From Chersky-840 sp963764205 (lineage in GTDB: Bacteria > Actinomycetota > Acidimicrobiia > Acidimicrobiales > UBA8190): a DNA stretch of 64,000 nt. Under the pieces are notes generated by a model. The model saw nothing but the letters and a program-made list of their open reading frames with translations. It was not told where the DNA came from and did not search any database. This document shows, piece after piece, positions 43,706-52,604 of this stretch. The translations under genes and the position numbers were made by a program. Each line of letters starts with the position of its first letter. Within the stretch, counting starts at the first letter, position 1. The stretch is from contig CAVXRN010000006.1 in NCBI GenBank assembly GCA_963764205.1, positions 1,488,001-1,552,000 on the forward strand, given 5' to 3'.

Positions 43706-44752
43706 GTGCCGGGGTTTCGGGTCGGCCTGATCGGCTACGGGTTGGCGGGGTCGGTGTTCCACGGCCCGTTGCTCGCCGCGACACCTGGCCTCGAGGTCAC
43801 GACGATCGTCACCGCCGACCCCGACCGCGCCGCGCGCGCTGGGCGCGACTTTCCGTCGGCCCGCGTGGTCCCGAGCCCCGACGAGGTGTGGGCCCGCGCC
43901 GATGCGCATGATCTCGTTGTGCTGGCCAGCCCGACGGGGACCCACGTGCCGTTGGCGTCGGCGGCCATCGACGCAGGGATCGGTGTGGTGGTCGAGAAGC
44001 CGATGGCGGCGCTCGTGCCGCCGGCGCGCGCCCTGGTCGAGCGCGCCGCCGCGGCCGGCGTGCTGTTGACGGTGTTCCACAACCGACGTTGGGACGCCGA
44101 GTTCCTGACGCTGCAGCGTCTCGTGGCACAGGGCGCGCTGGGCCGGGTGCGGCGCTTCGAGTCGCGCTTCGAGCGGTGGCGGCCCCATCGCGTCAGCGGC
44201 GCGTGGCGAGAGGAGCTCTCGACCGAGGACGGGGGAGGGGTGCGCCTCGACCTCGGCGTGCACCTCGTGGACCAGGCCCGCCTGCTCCTGGGCCCGGTGT
44301 CGCACGTCTACGGCGAGGTCGCGGCGCAGCGGGGCGGATCCGACGACGACGTCTTCGTGGCGTTGCACCATCGCTCCGGGGCGCGCTCGCATCTATGGAT
44401 GAGCGCGGTGGCGGCGGCCCCCGGGCCACGCCTGCGCGTGCTCGGGAGCGAGGCGGCGTACGTGGTCGAACACCTCGACGGCCAGGAGGAGGCGCTGCGG
44501 GCCGGGCGTCGTCCCGACGAGGCGGGGTTCGGGGCCGTGCCCCCCGGGCGATGGGGACGGCTCGTGCGGGGCGCCGACGAGGAGCCCGTCCGGAGCACAC
44601 CGGGGGACTGGGCCGCGTTCTACCAGGGGGTGCTGCGTGCGTTGCGCGACGGAGCGGCTCCCCCCGTCGATCCGGCTGACGCCGTGGTGACGCTCGAGGT
44701 CCTGGACGCGGCCCGACGCAGCGCGCTCGAGGCCAGCGTCATCGCCCTGTGA
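43706..44752 (+). CDS. Gfo/Idh/MocA-family oxidoreductase
   Basis: 348 residues from GTG 43706. The NAD(P) site is GLIGYGLAG at residues 7-15. The family EKP motif is in VVVEKPMAAL, and the catalytic Asp/His region is DLGVHLVDQ. Such enzymes oxidise or reduce sugars and inositols. Its position 57 bp after the sugar permease suggests it starts breakdown of the imported sugar. The C-terminal half is Arg-rich but in frame and complete. Confidence 0.87.
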   Translation: MPGFRVGLIGYGLAGSVFHGPLLAATPGLEVTTIVTADPDRAARAGRDFPSARVVPSPDEVWARADAHDLVVLASPTGTHVPLASAAIDAGIGVVVEKPMAALVPPARALVERAAAAGVLLTVFHNRRWDAEFLTLQRLVAQGALGRVRRFESRFERWRPHRVSGAWREELSTEDGGGVRLDLGVHLVDQARLLLGPVSHVYGEVAAQRGGSDDDVFVALHHRSGARSHLWMSAVAAAPGPRLRVLGSEAAYVVEHLDGQEEALRAGRRPDEAGFGAVPPGRWGRLVRGADEEPVRSTPGDWAAFYQGVLRALRDGAAPPVDPADAVVTLEVLDAARRSALEASVIAL

Positions 44753-44891
44753 GAGCCTGACACCTCGCCCGGTCACGGCGATGGCCCCGGCCCCACCACA
44801 CGCGACACGACGGCCCTGGTCCGGAGGGGTACGACGGCCCCGTAAGCTCAGGAGCCCCAGCACCTATGCGGCGGCGCGGTGACGTCGTCGT

Positions 44892-44924
44892 CGACCCCGC
44901 CCGCGGCGCGAGCCCGCGGGGTCG
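44892..44924. other. GC-rich 9-bp inverted repeat before the exporter ATPase
   Basis: cgaccccgc (44892-44900) and gcggggtcg (44916-44924) form a hairpin with a 15-base loop in the 203-bp gap 44753-44955. No T-run follows. It lies 31 bp before the ATPase start and could act in the leader; no gene is seen in the gap. Confidence 0.4.
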
Positions 44925-44955
44925 CCCATCGCAGGCTCCGGAGAGAAAGCGCCCC

Positions 44956-45981
44956 ATGACCAACGCCATCGAGGCCCACGATCTGAAGAAGACGTTCGGC
45001 GGAGAGGTGCTCGCCCTCGACGGCGTGAGCTTCGCCGTCGAGGAGGGGACCATCTTCGGCTTGCTCGGGCCCAACGGCGCGGGCAAGACCACGGCGGTCC
45101 GCATCCTCACCACGATCCTCGCCCCCGACTCCGGGGCCGGGAGCGTCCTCGGGTTCGACGTCGTGGCGGAGGCCGAGCGCGTCCGCACGCTCATCGGGCT
45201 GGCCGGCCAGTACGCCGCGGTGGACGAGAACCTCACGGGCCGCGAGAACCTCACCATGGTCGGACGCCTCAACCATCTGACTCGCGCCGTGGTGAGCGCG
45301 CGGGCCGTCGAGCTGCTCGAGCAGTTCGGGCTGACCGACGCCGGGGACCGCCCGCTCAAGACCTACTCCGGCGGCATGCGTCGTCGACTCGACGTGGCGG
45401 CCGCCCTGGTGGCCCGGCCCAGGGTGCTCTTCCTGGACGAGCCCACCACCGGGCTCGACCCCCAGAGCCGTGTCGACCTGTGGGCCATGATCGAGCGGCT
45501 GGTGGGCGAGGGCACGAGCGTGTTGCTGACCACCCAGTACCTGGAGGAGGCCGACACCCTGGCCCGGCAGATCGCGGTGGTCGACCACGGCCGCGTCATC
45601 GCCGAGGGTGCGCCCGCGCAGCTCAAGGCCGACCTGGGGGCCACGGTGCTCGACGTGGGGCTGGCCGACGCGGAGCTGGCCCGACAGGCCGCAGGCATCC
45701 TGAGCTCGGTCACGGCCAAGAGCCCCACGGTGACCGGGACCGTGGTCGAGCTCCCCGTCGACGACGGGCCCCGGGTGGCCATGGACGTGCTGCGCCTGCT
45801 CGACCAGCACCACCTGATCCCCACCACGTTCCGCATCCGCGAGCCCAGCCTCGACGACGTGTTCCTGGCGCTGACGGGCAAGCGGACCGAAGCCGATGAC
45901 GACAAGACGAGCACCCCGACCGAGGGTCGACGGCCGGCGCCGGCCACGGCGGGGACGACGAGTGACGGAGGTCCCCGATGA
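44956..45981 (+). CDS. ABC-2 type exporter ATPase (DrrA-like)
   Basis: 341 residues from ATG 44956; the frame is open upstream but the ggagaga site fits this start. Walker A GPNGAGKT (38-45), signature YSGGMRRRLDVA and Walker B LFLDEPTTGLD are all intact. The C-terminal extension (EPSLDDVFLALTGKR) is typical of DrrA-type drug or lipid exporters. It overlaps the permease by 4 nt. The substrate is not indicated; relatives export antibiotics or lipids. Confidence 0.9.
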   Translation: MTNAIEAHDLKKTFGGEVLALDGVSFAVEEGTIFGLLGPNGAGKTTAVRILTTILAPDSGAGSVLGFDVVAEAERVRTLIGLAGQYAAVDENLTGRENLTMVGRLNHLTRAVVSARAVELLEQFGLTDAGDRPLKTYSGGMRRRLDVAAALVARPRVLFLDEPTTGLDPQSRVDLWAMIERLVGEGTSVLLTTQYLEEADTLARQIAVVDHGRVIAEGAPAQLKADLGATVLDVGLADAELARQAAGILSSVTAKSPTVTGTVVELPVDDGPRVAMDVLRLLDQHHLIPTTFRIREPSLDDVFLALTGKRTEADDDKTSTPTEGRRPAPATAGTTSDGGPR

Positions 45982-46838
45982 GCGCGACGACCACCGCGGT
46001 CAACCCCCCGTCCGGAGTCGCCCCGGTGGTGAGCCCGGCCCTGCCCCATGGCGCGTCGCGCCTGGGCTGGGCCGTCGCCGACACCCTGACCCTCACCAGG
46101 CGGAACCTGATCGCCTACACGCGCATCCCGGAGTCACTGTTCTTCTCCACTTTGCAGCCCATCATGTTCGTGCTGCTGTTCCGGTTCGTGTTCGGGGGGG
46201 CGATCCAGGCCATCCCCGGGCTCCCCTACATCGACTTCCTGATGGCGGGGATCTTCGTCCAGAGCGTGGCCTTCGGGGGCATCGGCACCTCGGTCGGGTT
46301 GGCCGAGGACCTGCACAAGGGCCTCATCGAGCGGTTCCGGGCGCTCCCCATGGCCCGTTCGGCGGTACTGGCCGGCCGCACGACGGCCGACCTCGTCCGC
46401 AACGTGTTCGTGGTGGTGCTCATGACGGCGGTCGGTGCGCTCGTGGGCTTCAGTTTCCCCAACGGGGCTCTCGGGTTCATCGGGGCGTGCTTGTTGGTGC
46501 TGTTCTTCGCGTACGCACTGCTGTGGGGGTTCGCTGTCGTCGGTCTGGTGGCATCGAACAGCGAGACCGCGCAGGTCATCGCCTTCCCCATCCTCTTCCC
46601 GCTCATCTTCGCCTCGCCCGCTTTCGTGCCGGTCAGCTCCATGCCCGGGTGGCTCCAGTGGTTCGCCACCAACCAGCCCATCGGCGCCGTGATCATCGCG
46701 GAGCGATCCCTCATGCTGGGGGAGAAGTACATCCCGGGGAGCCCCGCGGGCCACGTGTTCGTGGCGCTTATCTGGTGTGTGGGGATCCTGGCGGTCATGG
46801 CCCCCATGGCGGTGTGGCGCTACCGCCGCAGCACCTGA
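45978..46838 (+). CDS. ABC-2 type exporter permease (DrrB-like)
   Basis: 286 residues from ATG 45978. Six membrane helices are visible, beginning FFSTLQPIMFVLLFRFVFGG. The ABC-2 family loop GLIERFRALPMARSAVL and the C-terminal SSMPGWLQWFATNQP are characteristic of the DrrB group. Translationally coupled to the ATPase gene; together they make a complete homodimeric exporter. Confidence 0.9.
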   Translation: MSATTTAVNPPSGVAPVVSPALPHGASRLGWAVADTLTLTRRNLIAYTRIPESLFFSTLQPIMFVLLFRFVFGGAIQAIPGLPYIDFLMAGIFVQSVAFGGIGTSVGLAEDLHKGLIERFRALPMARSAVLAGRTTADLVRNVFVVVLMTAVGALVGFSFPNGALGFIGACLLVLFFAYALLWGFAVVGLVASNSETAQVIAFPILFPLIFASPAFVPVSSMPGWLQWFATNQPIGAVIIAERSLMLGEKYIPGSPAGHVFVALIWCVGILAVMAPMAVWRYRRST

Positions 46839-46845
46839 GCGAGCC

Positions 46846-46874
46846 CAGTACCAGAGCGTCGCAGTACCAGAGCG
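46846..46874 (+). repeat. 13-bp direct repeat after the exporter operon
   Basis: cagtaccagagcg occurs at 46846-46858 and 46862-46874 in the 52-bp gap between convergent genes. It has no further copies nearby. Confidence 0.7.
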
Positions 46875-46890
46875 CCGCGACGGACTCCGC

Positions 46891-47865
46891 TCAGCGGGCC
46901 GAGGTGAGCACCGGTGGGCTCGTGGTCGGGGGGGTCTCGGTGCCGGTCCCCAGCGAGGCGTAGGGCACGGCGCCCTGGGGCGCGGTGACATTGACGATCT
47001 CGCCCCAGCGGCTGAAGGTCATGACCAACGTGCTCTGCACTTTGTCGATTTTGCCGTTCTGGGTGTACTCGACAGGGAGGTGCGGGAGCGACGTGGTGAC
47101 GTAGAGGGTGGCGGTGCCCCTGGCGCGTTGGGTCTCCCCGCCGATGACCACGTTGGTCATCGGGCCCGTGATCGCGAGGACGCGGTACCCGGCCCGTCTC
47201 GTCGTCCCGGTCACCTCGTGGGGCGCGAAGGCGACGTTGGAGTGGAGGGCCGAGTTGGTGGTGACCGCCACGTAGACCGATTGGTAGGGGAGGTCGCCGG
47301 GGGAAAGCGAGATCCACTGGCCCGCGTGGGCAGCGGCGATCGAGGCCGGCAGGCCCAGCTGGTCCTCGAGCTGCTTGGCGTCACCCTGGAAATAGCAGGC
47401 CCCGCCGATCACGAGCACGGTGAAGGTGTCGGGGCCGATGGTGATGACCTGCTTGCCCGAGTCGGCCCCGGCATCGCCGACGGTGGTCTGGGTCTGGCCC
47501 CCCGAGGTGAAGGCGGAGACGTAGTGGAACGACCCACCGTCGATCGTCGACTTCTCGGCGCTGCGCGCCAGGCGGAGTGCGGCAGGGGAGGCCGTCGTCT
47601 CCGGGCTCGAGGTCGAGCTCGCGGTGGCGATGAGGTACACGCCCGCCGCCACCAGGACCACCACGGCGAGTCCCACGGCCACGGCGATGCGTCGGGTCCG
47701 CCGGCGGCCGAGGTCGACCGGGTCGCCGGGGGGGCCCGGCGGGCCCGGTGCCGGGGGCTGGGGGGGCGCAGAGACCTGGGGGGGCGGGTATCCGGGCACC
47801 GAAGGTGAGGGGGCCGGTGAGGACGCCATGCCCGCCTCCGGAGGTCCGTGGCTGTCGTCCGGCAC
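46891..47865 (-). CDS. Membrane-anchored extracytoplasmic hypothetical protein (LppX/LprG-like)
   Basis: 324 residues from GTG 47865 (ATG 47829 possible). The first 50 residues are Pro/Gly-rich and cytoplasmic. A basic stretch precedes one membrane helix (RIAVAVGLAVVVLVAAGVYL). The rest is an extracytoplasmic beta-rich domain with alternating hydrophobic strands (GSFHYVSAFTSGG, VYVAVTTNSALHSNVAFAPH), reminiscent of the lipid-carrying LppX/LprG fold but without its lipobox. It may act at the cell surface, possibly with the exporter convergent to it. Function unknown. Confidence 0.6.
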   Translation of the reverse strand: MPDDSHGPPEAGMASSPAPSPSVPGYPPPQVSAPPQPPAPGPPGPPGDPVDLGRRRTRRIAVAVGLAVVVLVAAGVYLIATASSTSSPETTASPAALRLARSAEKSTIDGGSFHYVSAFTSGGQTQTTVGDAGADSGKQVITIGPDTFTVLVIGGACYFQGDAKQLEDQLGLPASIAAAHAGQWISLSPGDLPYQSVYVAVTTNSALHSNVAFAPHEVTGTTRRAGYRVLAITGPMTNVVIGGETQRARGTATLYVTTSLPHLPVEYTQNGKIDKVQSTLVMTFSRWGEIVNVTAPQGAVPYASLGTGTETPPTTSPPVLTSAR

Positions 47866-47930
47866 CGGATCAGCCTACGCCCGGCCTGCCCGGCTTCCGG
47901 GGCGGGCTGCCGGTGTCGAGCGAGCCGGTG

Positions 47931-48806
47931 TCAACCAAAAGGTGCGCGCGCGATCACGAGGCGCGACGACGCCTGCACCCGCAGCACCCCGTCGTGCTCG
48001 AAGGGTCGCAGGAGCTCGGTGGCACGGGCCAGGAACTGGATGCGGGCTTGTTGGCTGCAATCACGCCACGCCTGCGACAGCGGCGGGAGCGAGGGGTACA
48101 CGCGGACCCACTGTGACACGCGCGGCAACGCAGCCAACATGCGCACGGTCCGGCACGACACGTCGGTGAACCCCGCCCCTTGGACCAACGCGCGCAGGTC
48201 GTCGGTACGGTGGTATGCGAACGCGTCGAGGAGTACCTCGACCACACCGGACTGGTCGAGCCCGGACTTGATGATGGCGTCGAGCTCGACCGCGAAGATC
48301 GGGTTCTCCTCGATCGGCCCCCACGTCATGACGCCTAGCCGACCGCCCGGGGCCAGCACCCGCCGCATGTCGTCGAGTACGGCGTCGGGGTCGTTGAACC
48401 GGTGTAACGAGTGCTGGCTCACCACCACGTCGAAGCTGGCGTCGTCGAACGGCAGCGGGGAGTCATTCCAGTTCCGCCACTCCACGATGCTCGTGATGTC
48501 GATGCGTCGGGCTGCCGCCACTGCGGCACGAGACGGGTCGATCCCGACCACCTTGCCGGCCGGGCCGACGACGTGGGCGGCCATCCGGGCGAAGATGCCC
48601 GTCCCGCAGCCGACCTCGAGCACCCGGGCACCACGCACGACGACGAGGAGGTCGAGTGTCCGTTCGGCGAAGCGCCGACCGAAGACGGGGTCGACATGTT
48701 GCGCGTAGACCGACGTCGACGCCTCGTCCTCATCGGCACCGGGCCGGAGCAGAGGTCGAGGCGCGAGCGCGGCCCGCTGTGACGTCGAACGTCGGGAGTC
48801 GTGCAT
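47931..48806 (-). CDS. SAM-dependent methyltransferase (class I, UbiE/Methyltransf_11 type)
   Basis: 291 residues from ATG 48806; the frame is open to 48947, but the extra sequence is Arg/Pro-rich and unlike the family. Motif I VLEVGCGTG and the downstream FDDASFDVVVSQHSLHRFND mark a small-molecule methyltransferase. The C-terminal part (VSQWVRVYPSLPPLSQAWRD) is typical of a group of actinobacterial methyltransferases with unknown substrates. Confidence 0.82.
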   Translation of the reverse strand: MHDSRRSTSQRAALAPRPLLRPGADEDEASTSVYAQHVDPVFGRRFAERTLDLLVVVRGARVLEVGCGTGIFARMAAHVVGPAGKVVGIDPSRAAVAAARRIDITSIVEWRNWNDSPLPFDDASFDVVVSQHSLHRFNDPDAVLDDMRRVLAPGGRLGVMTWGPIEENPIFAVELDAIIKSGLDQSGVVEVLLDAFAYHRTDDLRALVQGAGFTDVSCRTVRMLAALPRVSQWVRVYPSLPPLSQAWRDCSQQARIQFLARATELLRPFEHDGVLRVQASSRLVIARAPFG

Positions 48807-49027
48807 GCGTGGAGTTGCGGAGGATTCGTCGATGGTCGTGTCCCCCTCGGGCCCGCCGGCATGCGCGTCGCGGCCGGTCACCACGGAGCACGACGTTACC
48901 GGGCAAGCATTGGAATTTGGTGGATCATTGCGACGCGATCGACGCACCGCGTGAACAACCGCACTGCACGTGGTTGCTCATCGGGTCACGGTGGCGATGG
49001 TGCAGCGAGGCCGAGAGCACACCGTCG

Positions 49028-50095
49028 TCAGGCGTCCGCTCCCAGTGAGCGCGCCGCGTGGAAATGCTCGACGAGTTCAGCAAGACGAGCATGCGCGTTC
49101 ACCCCGCTCGTCGACGGCATGACGTAGACGGGCCGACCGCCGATCCCGTGCGGCTGGAGGCCCGCGGCGGCGCTGCGGTCCACGGCCTGGCGCCACCCGG
49201 TGAGGCCGACGAAACACACCGCACCGGGCTCGAGCCACCGGACCAGGCGTTCGATGCGCTGCATGCCGGTCCGGTAGTCCTCGGAGGAGAGGGCGGCCGC
49301 ATTCGACGTCGCCCGCTTGACCACGTCGGTCATGCCGACCCCGTGGGCGGCCAGGGCGTGGGCCGGGTCGCGGTCGCGCGTCACCAGGCCGGCGCCGAGC
49401 GCGGCGGGCCAGAAGCGATTGCCGGGTCGGGCGTAGCCCACGCCGACGTCGGCGGAGTAGACGCTGGGATTCAGACCGACGACGAGGAGGCGCATCCCCG
49501 GCCCCACCACGTCGGGGAGCGTGCGAGCCCGGCTGGCCGTGGCGCGCACATAGTCGCCGTCCACCTCGATCTCCCCGACGTCGAATCCCGCCCCCACAAG
49601 GACGTCGCCCAACCGCTCGGGTGTCCATGCCGCGAAGAACCGGCCTCCGATGCGATCGGCGGCGAGCGCACTGCCCTCGTAGTCGCCCAGGAGCACCCGC
49701 ATCTCCAACGGGGCGCCCACCACGAGGGTGCGGTGCAGATCGGCCAACGCGGCGGGGAGCCCGACGCTCGGCACGTGGAGGTAGCTCATGTACGCCCATG
49801 CGCCGTGCAGCGTGGCGCGGCCGAACGGAAGCGCTTCGAGGTCGGCCTGGACGAGCAGCGCTCCCGGTGCCGCGTCCCGGCACTGCTCGAGCATGGCACG
49901 GGCGGCATCGAGGCCGACGACGACGCCGCCCAGATCAGCCGTGTATCGACCGGCCCCGCATCCGAGGTCGACGCGCGGCGCGCCACCGGGGACGCCTCGC
50001 CCGAAGGCGCGCGCCCGCGCCCGGTGCAGAGGAGGGTGGTGCGCCGACCATTCGCCGCCCCGTTCCTCGTAGATGTCGACGGTGGCGCGGTCCAT
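49028..50095 (-). CDS. Fusion of SAM methyltransferase and mismatch-specific uracil-DNA glycosylase (Mug/TDG)
   Basis: 355 residues from ATG 50095. Residues 1-190 are a class I methyltransferase (motif I VDLGCGAG, then PFGRATLHGAWAYMSYLHVP). Residues 200-355 are a Mug/TDG-family DNA glycosylase. Its motif 1 is GLNPSVYSADVG, with the catalytic Asn at 209; ARPGNRFWPAALGAG, GMTDVVKRAT and motif 2 MPSTSGVN (326-333) follow. Both halves look complete. Mug removes uracil or thymine from G:U and G:T mismatches, the products of cytosine or 5-methylcytosine deamination. The methyltransferase half is of small-molecule type, so it may not be a DNA methylase; its substrate is open. Confidence 0.85.
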   Translation of the reverse strand: MDRATVDIYEERGGEWSAHHPPLHRARARAFGRGVPGGAPRVDLGCGAGRYTADLGGVVVGLDAARAMLEQCRDAAPGALLVQADLEALPFGRATLHGAWAYMSYLHVPSVGLPAALADLHRTLVVGAPLEMRVLLGDYEGSALAADRIGGRFFAAWTPERLGDVLVGAGFDVGEIEVDGDYVRATASRARTLPDVVGPGMRLLVVGLNPSVYSADVGVGYARPGNRFWPAALGAGLVTRDRDPAHALAAHGVGMTDVVKRATSNAAALSSEDYRTGMQRIERLVRWLEPGAVCFVGLTGWRQAVDRSAAAGLQPHGIGGRPVYVMPSTSGVNAHARLAELVEHFHAARSLGADA

Positions 50096-50098
50096 GCC

Positions 50099-51100
50099 CT
50101 ATTCGGCCAGGCCGACCGGTGACCCCTCGACCATCTGGTCCAGGTACTCCGACAGCCCGTAGCCGATGCGCCCGTCGTCGAGGGTCCAGCGCGTGAGCCC
50201 TTCGGAGATCCGCGTGACGAGCTCGTTGCCCTCGGGGTCGGGCCGGCGGTTGCGTAGCGGGATGAGTGTGAGCACCGAGCCGCGCACCACCCACGTCCGG
50301 GCGTCGGTCACGAGCTCGGCTTCGACGGTGCGGTGGTAGCGAGCATCGCCCTCCCACGTGGTGCGGATGGTGAAGTCGTGGCAGAGGTGCAGCTTCGCGC
50401 CGTCCCACACGAATCCGCCGCGAGTGCCCGGCCCGTCCCGGCGGGCGATGCGTGACCCCATGAAACCGAAGTCCACACCCACGTTGCCCGTGAGCCACCG
50501 GTAGTACCACGGGGCCTGCCAGTAGCGCGGTCCCCAGCTGTGGTCGCGCAGGCCGTAGCCGTGGAGGTCGAACCGCTCGTCGCCGACCCGCACGGTGCCG
50601 GCTGCTTCCACCAACTGTTCGTAGTGTCCCCGGGCGAACTCCTCACCGGGGCGCTCGAGAGCCTCCTCGGGCTCGCCCCCGAACATGGCGGAGCGTCCCC
50701 GGTACTCGAGGCTCACCGAGCACCGGGTGTGGGGGTTGGACGAGAAGGCATGCCGGGGGTCGACCATCTGCAACGGATCGTTGAGGAGAACGGCTGCTCC
50801 TTCGTACGTCACCCGGAGCTCCACGAACGGCTCGATCACCTCGAATCGCATCCCCGCCGCGTCGAACGAGTCGTTGTGCGTGACCGGGGGGCGGCGGAAC
50901 ATGAAGGCCACGCGCCCGTCGGGCAGGTAGAGGCACAGGGTCATCTCGCCCCTGCCCTCGTTGGCCCGGTTCCCCAGCCGGAAGAACCCACCCAGGTTTG
51001 CGCCGGGGTCATAAGCGTTGAAGTACATGGACTCGTTGAAATTGCTCTCCGGACCGAGCTCGTGCATGTACTCGTCTTCGGGACCGAGTCGGACGCCCAT
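50099..51100 (-). CDS. Hypothetical AttH/DUF7064-like beta protein
   Basis: 333 residues from ATG 51100. It is a beta-rich protein with conserved aromatic segments such as NESMYFNAYDP, GYGLRDHSWGPRYWQAPW and GFVWDGAKLHLCHDF. The RDHSWG signature is typical of the tocopherol cyclase/AttH/hydroxyneurosporene synthase-like superfamily (DUF7064/7065 group). These are often encoded beside fatty-acid, terpenoid or steroid catabolism genes; no reaction is established. It starts 50 bp from the divergent APH gene. Confidence 0.7.
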   Translation of the reverse strand: MGVRLGPEDEYMHELGPESNFNESMYFNAYDPGANLGGFFRLGNRANEGRGEMTLCLYLPDGRVAFMFRRPPVTHNDSFDAAGMRFEVIEPFVELRVTYEGAAVLLNDPLQMVDPRHAFSSNPHTRCSVSLEYRGRSAMFGGEPEEALERPGEEFARGHYEQLVEAAGTVRVGDERFDLHGYGLRDHSWGPRYWQAPWYYRWLTGNVGVDFGFMGSRIARRDGPGTRGGFVWDGAKLHLCHDFTIRTTWEGDARYHRTVEAELVTDARTWVVRGSVLTLIPLRNRRPDPEGNELVTRISEGLTRWTLDDGRIGYGLSEYLDQMVEGSPVGLAE

Positions 51101-51150
51101 CGCCGCGACTCTAACGGCGCGCCGCCACCGCGGTCGTTAGTGTCCGCGTC

Positions 51151-52113
51151 ATGGACACGTCCGAGCTCGCCCAACAGCTGCGCAGCGTCCTCGCCGGCGC
51201 GCTCGGGACGCCTCTGGAGGTGCAGGACGTGAGGCGGCTCCCCGGAGGGGCGTCTCGAGAGACGTGGAGCTTCTCGGCCCGGCGGGCCGACGGGAGCGGC
51301 GCCCGCTTCGTGTTGCGCCGCGATCCCCCCGGGGCACCGATGTCGGGACTGCGAATCGAAGCCGCGCTCCTGCAGGCCGCGGCGCGCGTCGACGTTCCCG
51401 TGCCACGTGTGGTGGCGACAGGGGACGGGGAGCCGGAGCTGGGCACCTTCATGATCATGGACTTCGTGGAGGGGGAGACCATCGCGCGCCGGATCCTGCG
51501 TGAGGACGACCTGGCCGGAGCGCGGCGCGTCCTGGCCGAGCAGTGTGGCCGCGCGCTGGCGGCGATCCACCGCATCGATCCGCTCGAAGTCCCCGGCTTG
51601 CCCGGCGGCGACCCCCTCGAGCAATTGCGAGGCCTCCTCGACCGACTGGGCCAGCCCCACCCCGCCTTCGAGCTCGGGCTCCGGTGGTTGGCCGAGACGC
51701 GTCCGGCACGCTCGGCCGAGTCGGTGGTGCACGGTGACTTTCGCAACGGCAATCTGATCGTCGGCCCCGACGGGATCCGGGCCGTCTTGGACTGGGAGCT
51801 CGCCCACCGGGGCGACCCTCTCGAAGACCTGGGTTGGCTGTGCGTCAAGGCCTGGCGCTTCGGGGCGCCGTTGCCGGTCGGTGGGTTCGGCACCGTCGAG
51901 CAATTGGTGACGGCATACCAGGATGCGGGGGGTATCGCCGTCGATGCGGACGCGCTGCATTGGTGGCAGGTCCTCGGGACGCTGCGGTGGGGCATCATCT
52001 GCATCGTGCAGGTGCTCACCCACACGAGCGGGGCCGTCCGCTCGGTCGAGCTGGCCGCCATCGGCCGGCGCGTGTGCGAGGTCGAGTGGGATCTTCTGGA
52101 GCTCCTTCCATGA
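51151..52113 (+). CDS. Aminoglycoside-phosphotransferase-fold kinase-like protein
   Basis: 320 residues from ATG 51151. The kinase-like catalytic loop is VVHGDFRNGN (His194, Asp196, Asn201) and the metal motif LDWELAHRGDP; the N-lobe Lys is less clear. Proteins of this group are commonly encoded with acyl-CoA dehydrogenases and are not true aminoglycoside resistance enzymes; they may phosphorylate small hydroxy acids. Its stop overlaps the start of the DUF6285 gene. Confidence 0.83.
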   Translation: MDTSELAQQLRSVLAGALGTPLEVQDVRRLPGGASRETWSFSARRADGSGARFVLRRDPPGAPMSGLRIEAALLQAAARVDVPVPRVVATGDGEPELGTFMIMDFVEGETIARRILREDDLAGARRVLAEQCGRALAAIHRIDPLEVPGLPGGDPLEQLRGLLDRLGQPHPAFELGLRWLAETRPARSAESVVHGDFRNGNLIVGPDGIRAVLDWELAHRGDPLEDLGWLCVKAWRFGAPLPVGGFGTVEQLVTAYQDAGGIAVDADALHWWQVLGTLRWGIICIVQVLTHTSGAVRSVELAAIGRRVCEVEWDLLELLP

Positions 52114-52559
52114 GTGGTGGGGGAGCAGGCTTGCCCGAGCCACCGGCGGGCCTCGACGAAGGGCCCGCCGCGACGCCCGGGGGGTGGCCACCCCACGACG
52201 TCCCGTCGGCGGTCGAGCTCCTCGACGCCGTGCGCGAGTTCCTCGAGTCCGACGTGCTGGCTGCCACCGAGGGCAGGGTCCGCTTCCACGTCAGAGTGGC
52301 CTCCAACGTGGTCGCCATGGTGGCCCGGGAGCTCGTCCTCGGGCCCGAGCACGCCGTCGCGCACGAGGCGCGCCTCGAAGCGCTCGGAGTGCACAGTGAC
52401 GCGGAGCTCGCCGCGGCCATCCGCTCCGGTGCGCTCGACGCCCGCGCCGAGGAGGTGCGCGCCGCGGTCCGGAGCACCGTGGCCGACAAGCTGGCGGTGG
52501 CCAACCCCGGGTATGCGGGCGGCACCGGACCCGGCGACGGGCCCGCGGCCGCGCAGTAA
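52110..52559 (+). CDS. DUF6285-like helical protein
   Basis: 149 residues from ATG 52110, overlapping the kinase-like gene by 4 nt. The segment HDVPSAVELLDAVREFLESD, then RFHVRVASNVVAMVAREL, matches the small all-helical protein that regularly follows APH-like genes in acyl-CoA metabolism operons. The first 28 residues are disordered. Its function is unknown, but the tight coupling implies that it partners the kinase-like protein. Confidence 0.72.
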   Translation: MSGGGAGLPEPPAGLDEGPAATPGGWPPHDVPSAVELLDAVREFLESDVLAATEGRVRFHVRVASNVVAMVARELVLGPEHAVAHEARLEALGVHSDAELAAAIRSGALDARAEEVRAAVRSTVADKLAVANPGYAGGTGPGDGPAAAQ

Positions 52560-52604
52560 GACGCCCCGGGCTCCGCGCCGGCGACGCCGGTACGCTCGCG
52601 CGCC

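Noticed and set aside
49028..50095. Restriction-modification system
   Set aside because: The methyltransferase part lacks DNA-methylase motifs such as DPPY or the PCQ loop, and no restriction nuclease is adjacent.
51151..52113. Aminoglycoside resistance gene
   Set aside because: The fold is APH-like but the context (DUF6285, LLM enzyme) and composition match metabolic kinase-like proteins, not known resistance enzymes.
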